A program made the position numbers and the translations under genes. The notes under the pieces were generated by a model. It was not told the origin of the DNA. It was given only the letters and a program-made list of their open reading frames with translations, and did not search any database. DNA of 64,000 nucleotides from Prorocentrum cordatum (taxonomy: Eukaryota > Sar > Dinophyceae > Prorocentrales > Prorocentraceae), in NCBI GenBank assembly GCA_963575745.1, contig CAUYUJ010015961.1, forward strand, positions 85,001 through 149,000, read 5' to 3'. Positions 10,790 to 21,498 of the stretch are shown here, piece after piece. Every line of letters begins with the position of its first letter. Within the stretch, counting starts at the first letter, position 1.

Positions 10790-11010
10790 AGGGGGGGGGG
10801 AACCCCTCCCCCCCCCGTTCCCCGGTCCGTCGTCGGGACCCCCCCCTCTTTCCCAGGTCCGTCGTCGGGGACCCCCCGCCACCCCCCCTTCCCGGTCCGT
10901 CGTTGGGAAGCCCCCCCCCCGCTCCCCCCCGCCCCTTTCAAAAGGGAGGGGGGGGTCCGAACCCCCCCCACCCCCGCTTGGGCTCGAAATTCGAACACCC
11001 CCCCCCCGGT
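10790..11010. repeat. C/G homopolymer block with GGTCCGTCGTCGGG tandem unit
   Basis: Three copies of about 45 bp (CCCGGTCCGTCGTCGGGACC and neighbours) are separated by C-runs. They are followed by a CCCCTTTCAAAAGGG hairpin and a GGTCCGAACC motif. Confidence 0.7.
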
Positions 11011-11109
11011 CGCACGCCGCCCTCTGACTCCAGAGCCCGCCCCCCGACCACCCCTAACCCGAATCCTCACCCGAACCCAAGACCCTAAACCCAAACCCCC
11101 TTACCCGAA

Positions 11110-12235
11110 CCCCAAACAGTACTCGATATTCACTACTCACTACCCACTACCCACTACTAACTACTCACTGCTTCCTACTCACTACTCGCTACACGCTACT
11201 CACTACTCTCTCTCTATATATATATACACATACCACTGCTCACTATTCACTACTCACGACTTACTAAACACTCTACTCACTACTCACTACTCCCTACTCG
11301 CTACTGACTACTCACTACTCATTACCCAATACTCACTACCCTTTTCCTGCTACTCCCTACACAGTAATACTCACTACTCACTACCGGCTACTCCCTACTC
11401 GGTACTCGATACTCAATACTCATTACTCACGACTCCCTACTCATCAATCACTACTCACTACTCACTACTCCCTACAAACTACACACGACGAACGACTCAA
11501 TACTATTACCGGCTACTCACTACTCACTACTCCCCGTTCACTAGTAACTAGTCTCTACTCACTACTAACTACTCACTACTCACCCCTCACTACTCACTAC
11601 TCGCGACTCACTACTCGCTACTGACCACTCAATACTCACCTCCCACTACTTGCTACCCAGTTGTCAAGTCTCATTACGCACTACCCCCTACTCCCTACTC
11701 ACTACTGCATACTCGCTACTCACTACTCGCTACTCCCTACTTGCTACTGCCTACTCGCTACTCACTGCTGCCTACTCCCTCCTCGCTACTCACTACTCAC
11801 TACCCACAACTCGCTTCTCACTACTCTCTACTCGCTACTCACCTCTCACTACCCAGTACCCACCCACTACCCACTACCCACTACTCCCTACTCGCTACTC
11901 ACTACCCAATACTCGCTGTCCTCTACTCACTACTCACTACTTCCTACTCATTACTCTCTACACACTACTCACTACTCATTACTCAGTTGTTTCTACTCAC
12001 TATTCACTACTCACTACGCACTACCCACTACTCACCACGGACTACTCACTACCCAATATTCACTACCCACTACTTATTACTCGTTTCTCACTACCCACTA
12101 CTCATGACTCTCTATTCACTACGCACTAACCACTACTCACTACTCACCACCGACTACTCACTACCAACTACTCACTACCCACTACTCCCAACTCCTTGCT
12201 TCGTACTCACTACTCATTACTCACTACACACCTTC
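11110..12235 (+). repeat. Heptamer satellite TACTCAC
   Basis: About 1.1 kb is built of a 7-bp unit, TACTCAC, with variants TACTCGC, TACTCCC and TACCCAC. Because 7 is not a multiple of 3, every frame reads the same heptapeptide-like cycle (YSLLTTH), which gives long artefactual open frames. The array is followed directly by a (CT)n run. Confidence 0.9.
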
Positions 12236-12270
12236 TCTGGCGCAGGAGCAGCGGGAGAGGCCCCCTCCCC

Positions 12271-12272
<2 letters not shown>

Positions 12273-12309
<37 letters not shown>

Positions 12310-12540
12310 GCGCAAAGGGGGGGGAGGGGGGGGTCCGACCCCCTCCCTTTTCCAGCGCCAAGAGGGGGGGGGGCGGGGTCGGACCCCCCCCCTTAAAGGG
12401 AGGGGGAGGGCGAGGTTCAGAACCCCCTCCATCCCCCTTCAAGGGGGAGAGGGGGGGGGGGGGCGAAAATCTCACCGCCCCTTTGATGGGGGGGAGGGGG
12501 CGGGAGGTTCTGCGAGCACCCCTCCCTTTTCAATTACAGG
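12273..12540. repeat. (CT)n and C/G homopolymer block
   Basis: (CT)n covers about 12277-12307. Alternating G-runs and C-runs follow, with CCTTCAAGGGG-type joints. The block ends CTTTTCAATTACAGGG at about 12526-12541, and almost the same ending closes the block at 18205-18445. Confidence 0.75.
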
Positions 12541-12790
12541 GCTTCCAGTGGGGCACTGTCTCCAAAAGCCCCCGAGAGGCGCGCGCCCCCAGGAGGCCCC
12601 AAGAAGTTTGCAACAGGCCCCCCGACAGCCCCCGAGGAATCCCAAACATCTCCGAGAGGCAGCGAAGATGCCTCAAGGGAGCCCCAAGAGGCCCCCAAAA
12701 TGCTCCCAGGACGCTCCCAAGAGGACCCCAGACCTGCTCCCCAGGTCCCCCCGATAGCCCTCCGAGGAGACCCCAGGAAGCCTCCACGAG
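12540..12790 (+). repeat. Degenerate CCAAGAGGCC-type repeat block
   Basis: GGCCCCAAGAAG, GCCCCAAGAGGCCCCCAAAA and CTCCCAAGAGGACC units. Confidence 0.6.
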
Positions 12791-13179
12791 GACTCTGACC
12801 CGGAACCCAGGCACGGTGGCAGGGTCGGCCGAAGGTCTCCCTACGAAGGCCTCTCGTCCATGTTTTTGTCGCGCACCACGCTCCGAACAGATCAGCCTGG
12901 ATCCCTGCACGCGTATATACACTGGACTCAGCACGATGATCCAAACAACGAGAGGTCGATCGGAAAGATGGGAGCTGGAATCGGAGAATGGACAGAGGAC
13001 GATGAGGAGGATGAGGAGGACCAGTGCACCCCTACGACTCATCAACGAGGTTGGAACAAACACTTCCTCCAAACCCCGTCTTCATAGGCCCTACAACATT
13101 TCATTTCAACTGATGGACGTACCCCGTTGGAAGACAACCGTTTGAACATCCTGAAGCGTACCAAACTAATGTTCTCGGG

Positions 13180-13325
13180 ACCCCGGCGCGACGAATCAGC
13201 CTGAGTGTTGCGTCTTGGCGATCCTGAATCATGCCAGAACACCATTCCTGGAACTTCAACGCCGCGAATCAAATAGATGCTGTGCCCTGACGACCCTGAA
13301 CTGTTCCAAGAAACCATTTCCCATA
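13180..13325. repeat. Two-copy tandem repeat of about 73 bp
   Basis: GCGACGAATCAGCCTGAG and GCCGCGAATCAAATAG start two diverged copies. Both contain a GCGATCCTGAA/ACGACCCTGAA block and an ACCATTCC/ACCATTTCC end. No gene is recognised in 12800-13600. Confidence 0.45.
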
Positions 13326-13399
13326 TGCAAACAATGGGATTCCGCGGAGCTCTTGCAAATATTGAAAGCCGAAAAAGCGCGGGGCTGAAATGTTCAGAG

Positions 13400-13604
13400 C
13401 TTGTTAGAAAAGAGCCACCCTCAACTCGTGCAACTATTGCAATTGCTAAAATCGCATGTGCGCGGCACTAGGGCGTGAAGCACATTTTGAAGACGACCCG
13501 CCCTCATTCCGTCAAACTCTTGCACATGTTTCATACTAGTGCGCGTGGCGCAATGCGAGAGCCACAGTGTGAAAACCAGCCGCCCTCCATCTGTGAAACT
13601 GTGG

Positions 13605-13612
<8 letters not shown>
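13400..13612. repeat. Three-copy tandem repeat of about 85 bp
   Basis: Copies begin GAAAAGAGCCACCCTC, GAAGACGACCCGCCCTC and GAAAACCAGCCGCCCTC. Each is followed by a GTNAAACT-like segment. Confidence 0.5.
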
Positions 13613-15460
<1,848 letters not shown>

Positions 15461-15639
15461 TCCTGCCCTTCCCCCCACCTTAGTCGCAATTTTGGCTCCA
15501 GATGATGGAAAAGTGGATACCTCGAGTCGAGGCAGTGCCAGGGCGCTTGCGCCCGACATCTTTCTCCAGCCAACACCCAAGGGGCTTACTGTCGGCCCAT
15601 CTCGGGGACTAATCCCCAGCCTCTGCGATCTGGTCACAC

Positions 15640-16630
15640 CGTGTGAATGGCGCCGTATGGTTCTCGATTGGTTCCGAAGCCGCCGTGGATTAAGTCGCAG
15701 TGGTATCAGTACTACGACGGATATCCACCACTGCCTGGGAATAAGTGGGCAGGGGTGGAGTGGCTACAATCCTTGCTGGTCCAAGGGCAAGCGCAGCCGG
15801 CCGTTGGCGGAGTGCCGCTCGCGCGGCAAGTGGCCCTTCCAAGATCGGCCCAGAGCGAAGCAATGGACGTGTGAAAGCGGTGCTGGGTTTCATGCGGGCG
15901 ATCATCTTGATGGCCCTTCTGCTGCAGACGATGCTCCTCAGACGCAAAACCAACAGATGCGTGCCCGCCTCTCGCCGCTAGGTCGGCAGCAGATGCGGCA
16001 GCGGACGTTGGTACCAAGAAGGCTGCCGAGAGCCTCGGGCTCGCCGTGCAAGGGTTTCCCTGTGGCAGCCAAGCCTGAGCCACCAGGACAAGACTTGCAC
16101 CAGGCCACGGCTCGGCTCCAGCGTGGACGTCAGGCCTTGGAAAAGGGGGCTGAGGAGCAGTGGGAGCGCAAATAGCAGGAGCTTGAACGCTGTGAGGCGA
16201 AGCTTCGCGAGTGACCAGAAGAAGTCGTGGCAACAGAAGGACGACATCGAGAAGGCCAAAATATTCCTGCCGCAAGTCGAGCAGCCTACGGCATACGGCC
16301 AGATAAGCGGTATCGGACATTCAGGAGGTGCTCGACTGCAAGCTGGACCTTGAGGTCTCGCTGGGCATGAACATCCCAGAACTGTGTCTCGAGGAGTGCG
16401 ATCACGACATATTCCAGACAGTGAAGGCAAAGCTGGAGGCCACGCTCCAGCGGGCAGTGCGGGAGAGCTACGGGGCCGTCAATGTCCAGCTCCAGGAGCA
16501 CAAGGCACAGGTCGCAGATGTCATGGAGAGAGCGCGTAAATGGAAGAGCATTGACGGAGACGACAGCGTGCAAAGGCGCGGCGACGAGTGCTGCTGGTGG
16601 AGGCCAGCCTGCAGCAAAACAGGCTAGGAG
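15640..16630 (+). pseudogene. Broken coiled-coil protein region, retroelement ORF1-like
   Basis: Plus-strand pieces in changing frames look coding. About 15647-15760 is aromatic-rich (WIKSQWYQYYDGYPPLPG). About 16120-16240 is Glu/Arg-rich (EKGAEEQWERK, a TAG stop, then QELERCEAKLRE and a TGA). About 16320-16560 is helical (including ECDHDIFQTVKAKLEATLQR). This order, an aromatic N-terminus then coiled coil, suits the first protein of a non-LTR retrotransposon. A reverse transcriptase fragment lies 1.8 kb downstream on the same strand. No zinc finger or endonuclease motif was found, so the assignment is inference. The following 16630-17330 has only weak, uninterpretable coding-like pieces. Confidence 0.35.
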
Positions 16631-17389
16631 GTAAGACTCTTCATAACAGGCTCAGGCATAGGGCTGTCTTCGTTGGAGATATGCGTACTTGGGGAGAGCC
16701 CGCCCCTTATTCTTGCCAGCGCATGAAAGCCAGAGGCAAAGACTGGTTTGCTAAGTGAAAATGAAATCTGGGCACCTCTGGAAATGTCTATACCCTGTGT
16801 GGAGGAAACGCAAGGTCTCGCCAAACAACAAGAGCCCAGGGAAATCACGGGTTCTGTCATCAGTGGGCTTCTCTCGGCTTTGCCAAACCACGCTCCTGGA
16901 GTAGACCCGATGTCCAAGTGAGATATCCTCTGGCTGCGCAGGGCGGGATTGCAAGAGCTGGCGAGCCATCTAATTGAGGTTGAAGCCCATTCGTTGCTGC
17001 TGGCCCTGGCGGGATTTCGTCACGCTGGTCACCAATCAGGTCAAGGATGTAGATCCCGATAGAGCGAGCGGTCGGCCTCCTGGCTTGGCTGGTCAGCTTC
17101 TGTCGAAAAGTCGAAAAATCGGATCGGGACTCCTGGACTCGGGGCACATGGGTCCTGGGACACGGCCATTGCGGGCTCGTCGGCGCTACCGATTGCGCTT
17201 CTTCAGCGTTTTCGGGGTGAGAAGGCAGCGAAATTTAGCTGTCCTGACTTTCAGAGCGGCAGCTTGCTCTGGGATGTGGAAGGCTTCTAAATGGTTTCTA
17301 CGGCAGCCGCACATGTAATTCAATTTTAGGAGGGAGCGTGATCCACCGCCGCTTTACTGTGGAAAATTGCCCCCCTCTTCCTCCGGAAC

Positions 17390-17590
17390 CCGCCCCCCCC
17401 CTCCGAAAATCCCCCCTCTCCTGCTGGACCCCCCCCTCCCCTCCCCCGGCAAAACCCCCCCCCCTTCCCCCCCCTCCCCCCCCCTCCCTCGAAAAGGGGG
17501 GGGTCACTACCGGTTCGAACCCCCCCCCCCACGAAAACCGGAGGGGGGGTCACTACCGGTTCGAACCCCTCCCCCCCCCCCCTCACCGCC
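17390..17590. repeat. C/G homopolymer block, left flank of CCACTGT array
   Basis: C-runs are followed by two plus-orientation copies of a unit reading GGGTCACTACCGGTTCGAAC flanked by GAAAA and a C-run. The same unit occurs inverted on the other side of the array. Confidence 0.75.
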
Positions 17591-18205
17591 AGCAAACGAC
17601 TCCCGGTCCCTACCACCGTCCGCACCACATCCCCCACTGTTGTTCCCAGCACCACTGTCCTCACCACCACTGTCCCCACTGGTTCCACCACCGTCCCTAC
17701 TGTCCCCACCAGTGCCCCCACCACTGTCGCACTGTCCCCACTGTCCCCACCACTGTTCCCACCACGGTTCCACTCTCCCCACTTTCTCCACGTCCCCAAC
17801 CACTGCCCGACGATCCCCACTGTCCCCACTGTCCCACTGACTCCTCCGCTGTCCCACTGAGTTGTCCCACTGTTCCCACCACTGTCCCCACTGTCCCCGC
17901 CACTGTCCCCACTGCACCTCTGTCCCATTGTCCCACCGCCGTCCTCGCCACCGCCTTCACCACTGTCCCCACCACCACTGTACCCTCCACTGTCCCACTG
18001 TTTCCACCTCATTCCCACTGTCCCCACACCGCTGTCCCCACCACCACCGTCCCCACCACTGTCCACTGTCCCCACTGTTCCCACCATTGTCCTCACCACT
18101 GTCCCCACCACTACAATCCTCACCACTGTCCCACTGTCCCCACCACTGTCCCACTGTCCCCTCACCACTGTCCCCACCACCACCGTCCCCACCACTGTCC
18201 GCACC
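17590..18205 (+). repeat. CCACTGTCC(CC) satellite array
   Basis: About 0.6 kb of 9-12 bp units (CCACTGTCCC, CACCACTGTCCC, CCCCACTGTCC). It encodes PTVP/SPLSP-type repeats in every frame and is not a gene. Confidence 0.9.
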
Positions 18206-18445
18206 CCCCTTGGTTTTCGAAAGGGGGGGGGGGGGTCGAAGCGGTAGTGACCCCCTCTCCGTTTTCGAGGAGGGGGGGGGGGTTCGAACCGGTAATGACC
18301 CCCCCCCTTTTCATGATGAACGGGGGGGGGAGGGGTTCGAACCGGCATGGACCCCCTCGGGTTTTCCGGAGGGGGGGGGAGGGGTTAGAACCGTGATCCC
18401 CCCCGGTTTTCCGCCAGCAGCGGTAGAACACGCTCTTTCAATTAT
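18205..18445. repeat. C/G homopolymer block, right flank in inverted orientation
   Basis: Four or five copies of the left-flank unit appear in reverse (GTTCGAACCGGTAATGACCC and variants). The block ends CTCTTTCAATTATAGGG at about 18433-18448, directly before reverse-transcriptase-like coding sequence. Confidence 0.75.
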
Positions 18446-19080
18446 AGGGAAGGCCCTAGATCTGGGCTTCCCCAGTGCCATCTTGCGTTAGAGCTCCAAA
18501 CGCACATGGCTGTGCGGTTCCTTCCTGGCAATGCAGGACGCTTTCCGCCGGTTGATCCAGAACTGCCTCTCATTCCTGGCAATAGTGGTGCCGCCGATCT
18601 TGGACGGGCAACGTTGCATCATGTGTGCGCGGATCTTGTCACGCGCCCCCCTGGTGAACCAGTCTTGCGCACGTGGGTTGACGACATTGTGTAAAGCATG
18701 CATGGCACGAGTGCGCATGTGTTTCGCCAGCTGTCAGGGGCAGGCCTCAAGCTTGTCTGGAACCTTGAGGCCGCTCATGTGGCTATGGGGAGCAAGTCTT
18801 GCGGCATCTGTTCAAATATGGCAGTAGCTCAGCACCTGCAGCAGTTTGTTCGCAACAAATCGGTCGAGATTCAGGTCAAGCTTGTCGCGTCGAATCTCGG
18901 AATCGATCGTGGCACGGTCCGAGCGGCTAGACCGAAGCAGGCTACACGTAGGAAAGCGGCCTCGAAGCGTCTCGCCAAGTTGCAGACGCTAGCCAAGGGT
19001 AACAACCATTGCAAACAATTGGCCAAGATGATGGCCATGATTACAGGGCTCGCGAAATCTAAGTACTCGGAAAAAGGCCC
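18446..19080 (+). pseudogene. Non-LTR retrotransposon reverse transcriptase fragment
   Basis: Plus-strand pieces match the order of a LINE-type reverse transcriptase palm and thumb. KALDLGFPSAILR ends in TAG near 18489. A second frame runs through ATLHHVCADLVTRPPGEP into LRTWVDDIV, where VDD fits the catalytic YxDD/VxDD box (about 18668-18691). A TAA follows at 18692-18694. The same frame then continues through GAGLKLVWNLEAAHVAMGSK and NLGIDRGTVRAARPKQATRR into a basic thumb-like region. Stops and a frame change show the copy is dead. Upstream domains would lie across the CCACTGT array, which may have interrupted the element or sit in an intron. Confidence 0.6.
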
Positions 19081-19090
19081 ATGCCCCATG

Positions 19091-19163
19091 CCGCTGCCTC
19101 AGCGCGACATGGGGAGCAATGCCATGGCATGGCACTGCTACCCATGTCGCGTTGAGGTGGCGG
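19091..19163. repeat. Inverted repeat, 35-bp arms with 3-bp loop
   Basis: Arms 19091-19125 and 19129-19163 are complementary with about five mismatches by eye. Because of this, both strands contain a similar frame (QRDMGSNAM / QRDMGSSAM). It lies at the 3' end of the reverse transcriptase fragment. Confidence 0.7.
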
Positions 19164-19319
19164 GGTGCGTTGGGTCGTCTGCTGGGGGGGATCGCTAAGG
19201 GGGGCAGATCCCTGACCACTCTGCTTGTTCTCGAGTACGCTCGTCTGAAGCCTGCTTTCCTGGCCCTGTCTGGTACCGTAGAAGCACAGTTTTTGCTGAA
19301 TCACTGATAAATACTTCCA

Positions 19320-20480
19320 TGCCGAACGTGTTCAAGGGGTTCGGAGGAAGGTGCTGCAGCGCTCAAGGGATAAACCAACCAGGGATCGTTGGGGAGGAAT
19401 TGACACTCCGACATTCCTGAACTTCGGCTGGGAACCTTGGGGGCCTTGGGCGTGCGAGGGTGACATGGGGGAGATGTGCGACCTCGGAAGACAAAGTCGG
19501 CCGAGGCAAGGTCGACTTGGCTGAGATTAGGGAAGCACTTGCAGCGACCCTAGAGAGGCAACTATGGGCTAATACGAAGCAACATTCCTGAAACGGTCAG
19601 GGGGTGAGGCAAGTCCCAGATCTGCTTGATGGCAGACCCTCAGAAAGCTTTTGCCACGGGAAAAATGGGACCAAGAGCCAACATGTTGACTGTGGCCCCT
19701 CCCAAGACAACGAGCGCAAGAGATGCGGAGCTGTGTCTGCGTCGGACCTGTAAAGAGCTTGGGACTGTCCCGAGACTGCGAAGTTCAGTCAGGTCTCTGA
19801 CCTTGTCGTGCGTAGAGCACTTGCAGATGCTAAGAGCAATCCAAATGTTTGGATCCAAGGGCTGACGCCGATGTCTTGGACCGCCGTTTCCCGATGGAGC
19901 TGACTGTCGCAGACTTGGTGGCGAACTTTCTGGCGCGGTTGTCAACGATTCTGCTTTTTCGGGGGTGGGGGCGCTAATGGAAACCAAGACGCCCAAGGTC
20001 CTGTTTTGCACCGTGTTCCCTGGGCCTGGGCTGTCTTGACGGGCCTGCGAAGAGACAGGTCCTATAGCATGGCGGACCTGCAAGACCATGCTGCAGGTGT
20101 TGGCAATATCCGAAGCCCCAGGCAGTCTGTCAACAGGGGGTAGGCCATGTGTGTTCGCGGAGTTTTTGAAGGCTGGCCTCCCCGTTGCAAGCGCATATTT
20201 CGTCGTTCAACGTATGTTGTCAATATTGGGAGACCCAAACAAATCCAGGTGATGAGATATCAAAAGATGACTAAGAATCCCCCGAACGTCACCGCCGGGC
20301 TTAGTGACTCCTGGACCCACCAACATTCGGGACATCCTTGAAAAAACACGCGCGTCCCCAAACCGGGTGGTGACATCAAACCGCCCGAGACTCAGCGCCA
20401 GGTGTTGTCACAACCACGTTTGGGCACTACCAACAATAACCTTGCGAAGATCAAGCGAAGATTGAAACCAGAGTCTCACC
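19320..20480. other. Unassigned interval
   Basis: Several medium open frames overlap on both strands, with no domain and no repeat recognised. It may include the 3' part of the decayed non-LTR element. Confidence 0.35.
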
Positions 20481-20483
20481 TTG

Positions 20484-20966
20484 ATGCGTGGCACCAGACG
20501 CGAGTTTTTTTTGCTAGCCGAGCATCCCGAGAAAGGGGTAGTCGTGGCGAAGGTCGAGAGTAACAGAGATGTGCAGGTTGTCTCGACCGTCGGGTCCGAC
20601 TCTCTGCACTGTCTGCTCCACGAGCTTGCGGACAGTCTTGCCAGCTCGTGGGCGGAACGGCTCGTGGTCCGCGAGAAGGATCGGGACACTCGCTATATAG
20701 CTTCCGAGATCCGCAGGCATCTTGGGCACTCGCTCCTGGCCAGTATCGGGGTAGATGCAGATTGGGTTCCGGGGCAAAAGGCGGCGTCGAAGCAGACTAA
20801 ACATTATGAGACGCAGCTGCTGCTCACCGCCCGCCCCCCAGAGCTTGGCTGGGGTTCCAGGGTATCTCGTGCAATTTGCGTGGGGGCGGTTCCGAGGGAC
20901 CTTGCAGATATGTTTCTGCAAACACCTTGTCATCGGGGTTTCCACGGGGTCGTGATGATTCAGTAA
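20484..20966 (+). CDS. Unknown open frame truncated at an LTR boundary
   Basis: The frame has an ATG at 20484 and about 160 codons of protein-like composition (including EKGVVVAKVESNRDVQVVST and ELADSLASSWAERLVVREKD). Its TAA is supplied by the first bases of the 5' LTR. The true C-terminus was therefore probably cut off when the LTR element inserted. The right flank after 31540 does not obviously resume the frame. No family is recognised. A host exon or an older mobile element are both possible. Confidence 0.35.
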   Translation: MRGTRREFFLLAEHPEKGVVVAKVESNRDVQVVSTVGSDSLHCLLHELADSLASSWAERLVVREKDRDTRYIASEIRRHLGHSLLASIGVDADWVPGQKAASKQTKHYETQLLLTARPPELGWGSRVSRAICVGAVPRDLADMFLQTPCHRGFHGVVMIQ

Positions 20967-21318
20967 ATATGCTCCTCTCCGCGTCCTCTCTTTTGTCGCT
21001 GCCGCCGCCGCACAATGCTTGCAGCACGTACTTGTAGACTTCATTGCCCAGGCCATCGCTGATCTATCGATGATGCATGCGTCAGTGCTGTCTGCAGCTA
21101 CCTTTGTGAGTCAAGTGGAGAGAAGGTCTCCGCGCGCGCGCCTCCCCTCGCCCTTCGGCCGGCCTGCCCGGCGCGTGCGCACGTATTCGCATTTTGCTGA
21201 ACGGACAACATTTTGTTTCATCGATGTCTCATTCCCTACCCTCTGCCACTGAGCGCATTGATCATGAGACCCTAATTCCTTTGACATTTTACCCCGATTC
21301 TCAGAGGAACGACTGGTT
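20962..21318 (+). repeat. 5' LTR
   Basis: It runs from AGTAAATATGCTCCTCTCCG to GAACGACTGGTT. By eye about 18 of 357 positions differ from the 3' LTR, mostly transitions, with no length change. The last five bases (TGGTT) may belong to the PBS instead of the LTR. Confidence 0.85.
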
Positions 21319-21323
21319 ATCAG
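21314..21323 (+). other. Primer binding site candidate
   Basis: TGGTTATCAG lies directly after the 5' LTR. It resembles the TGGTATCAG site complementary to initiator methionine tRNA used by many Ty1/copia elements, with one extra T. Confidence 0.5.
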
Positions 21324-21498
21324 CCGAAGCCCGCGACCAAGTCGCAAGGTGAACGAGCTACAATGAGGCAGCCGACGGCGGCCCCGGAGAGGGCCGCCAT
21401 CTTTCCTCTTCTAATCATATTCGGGATCCTCATGAAGGGTTTCTGACGGTTCTCCCATTCGTGCTCCGATCAAAGAACATGATCAGACCCCGGGCCCG

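Noticed and set aside
11110-12235. CRISPR-like or coding array
   Set aside because: Units are 7 bp without spacers. It is a simple satellite.
17490-18400. GGTTCGAACC as tRNA or polymerase III B-box
   Set aside because: There is no A-box, acceptor stem or cloverleaf around any copy. The motif recurs only as part of the C/G block unit.
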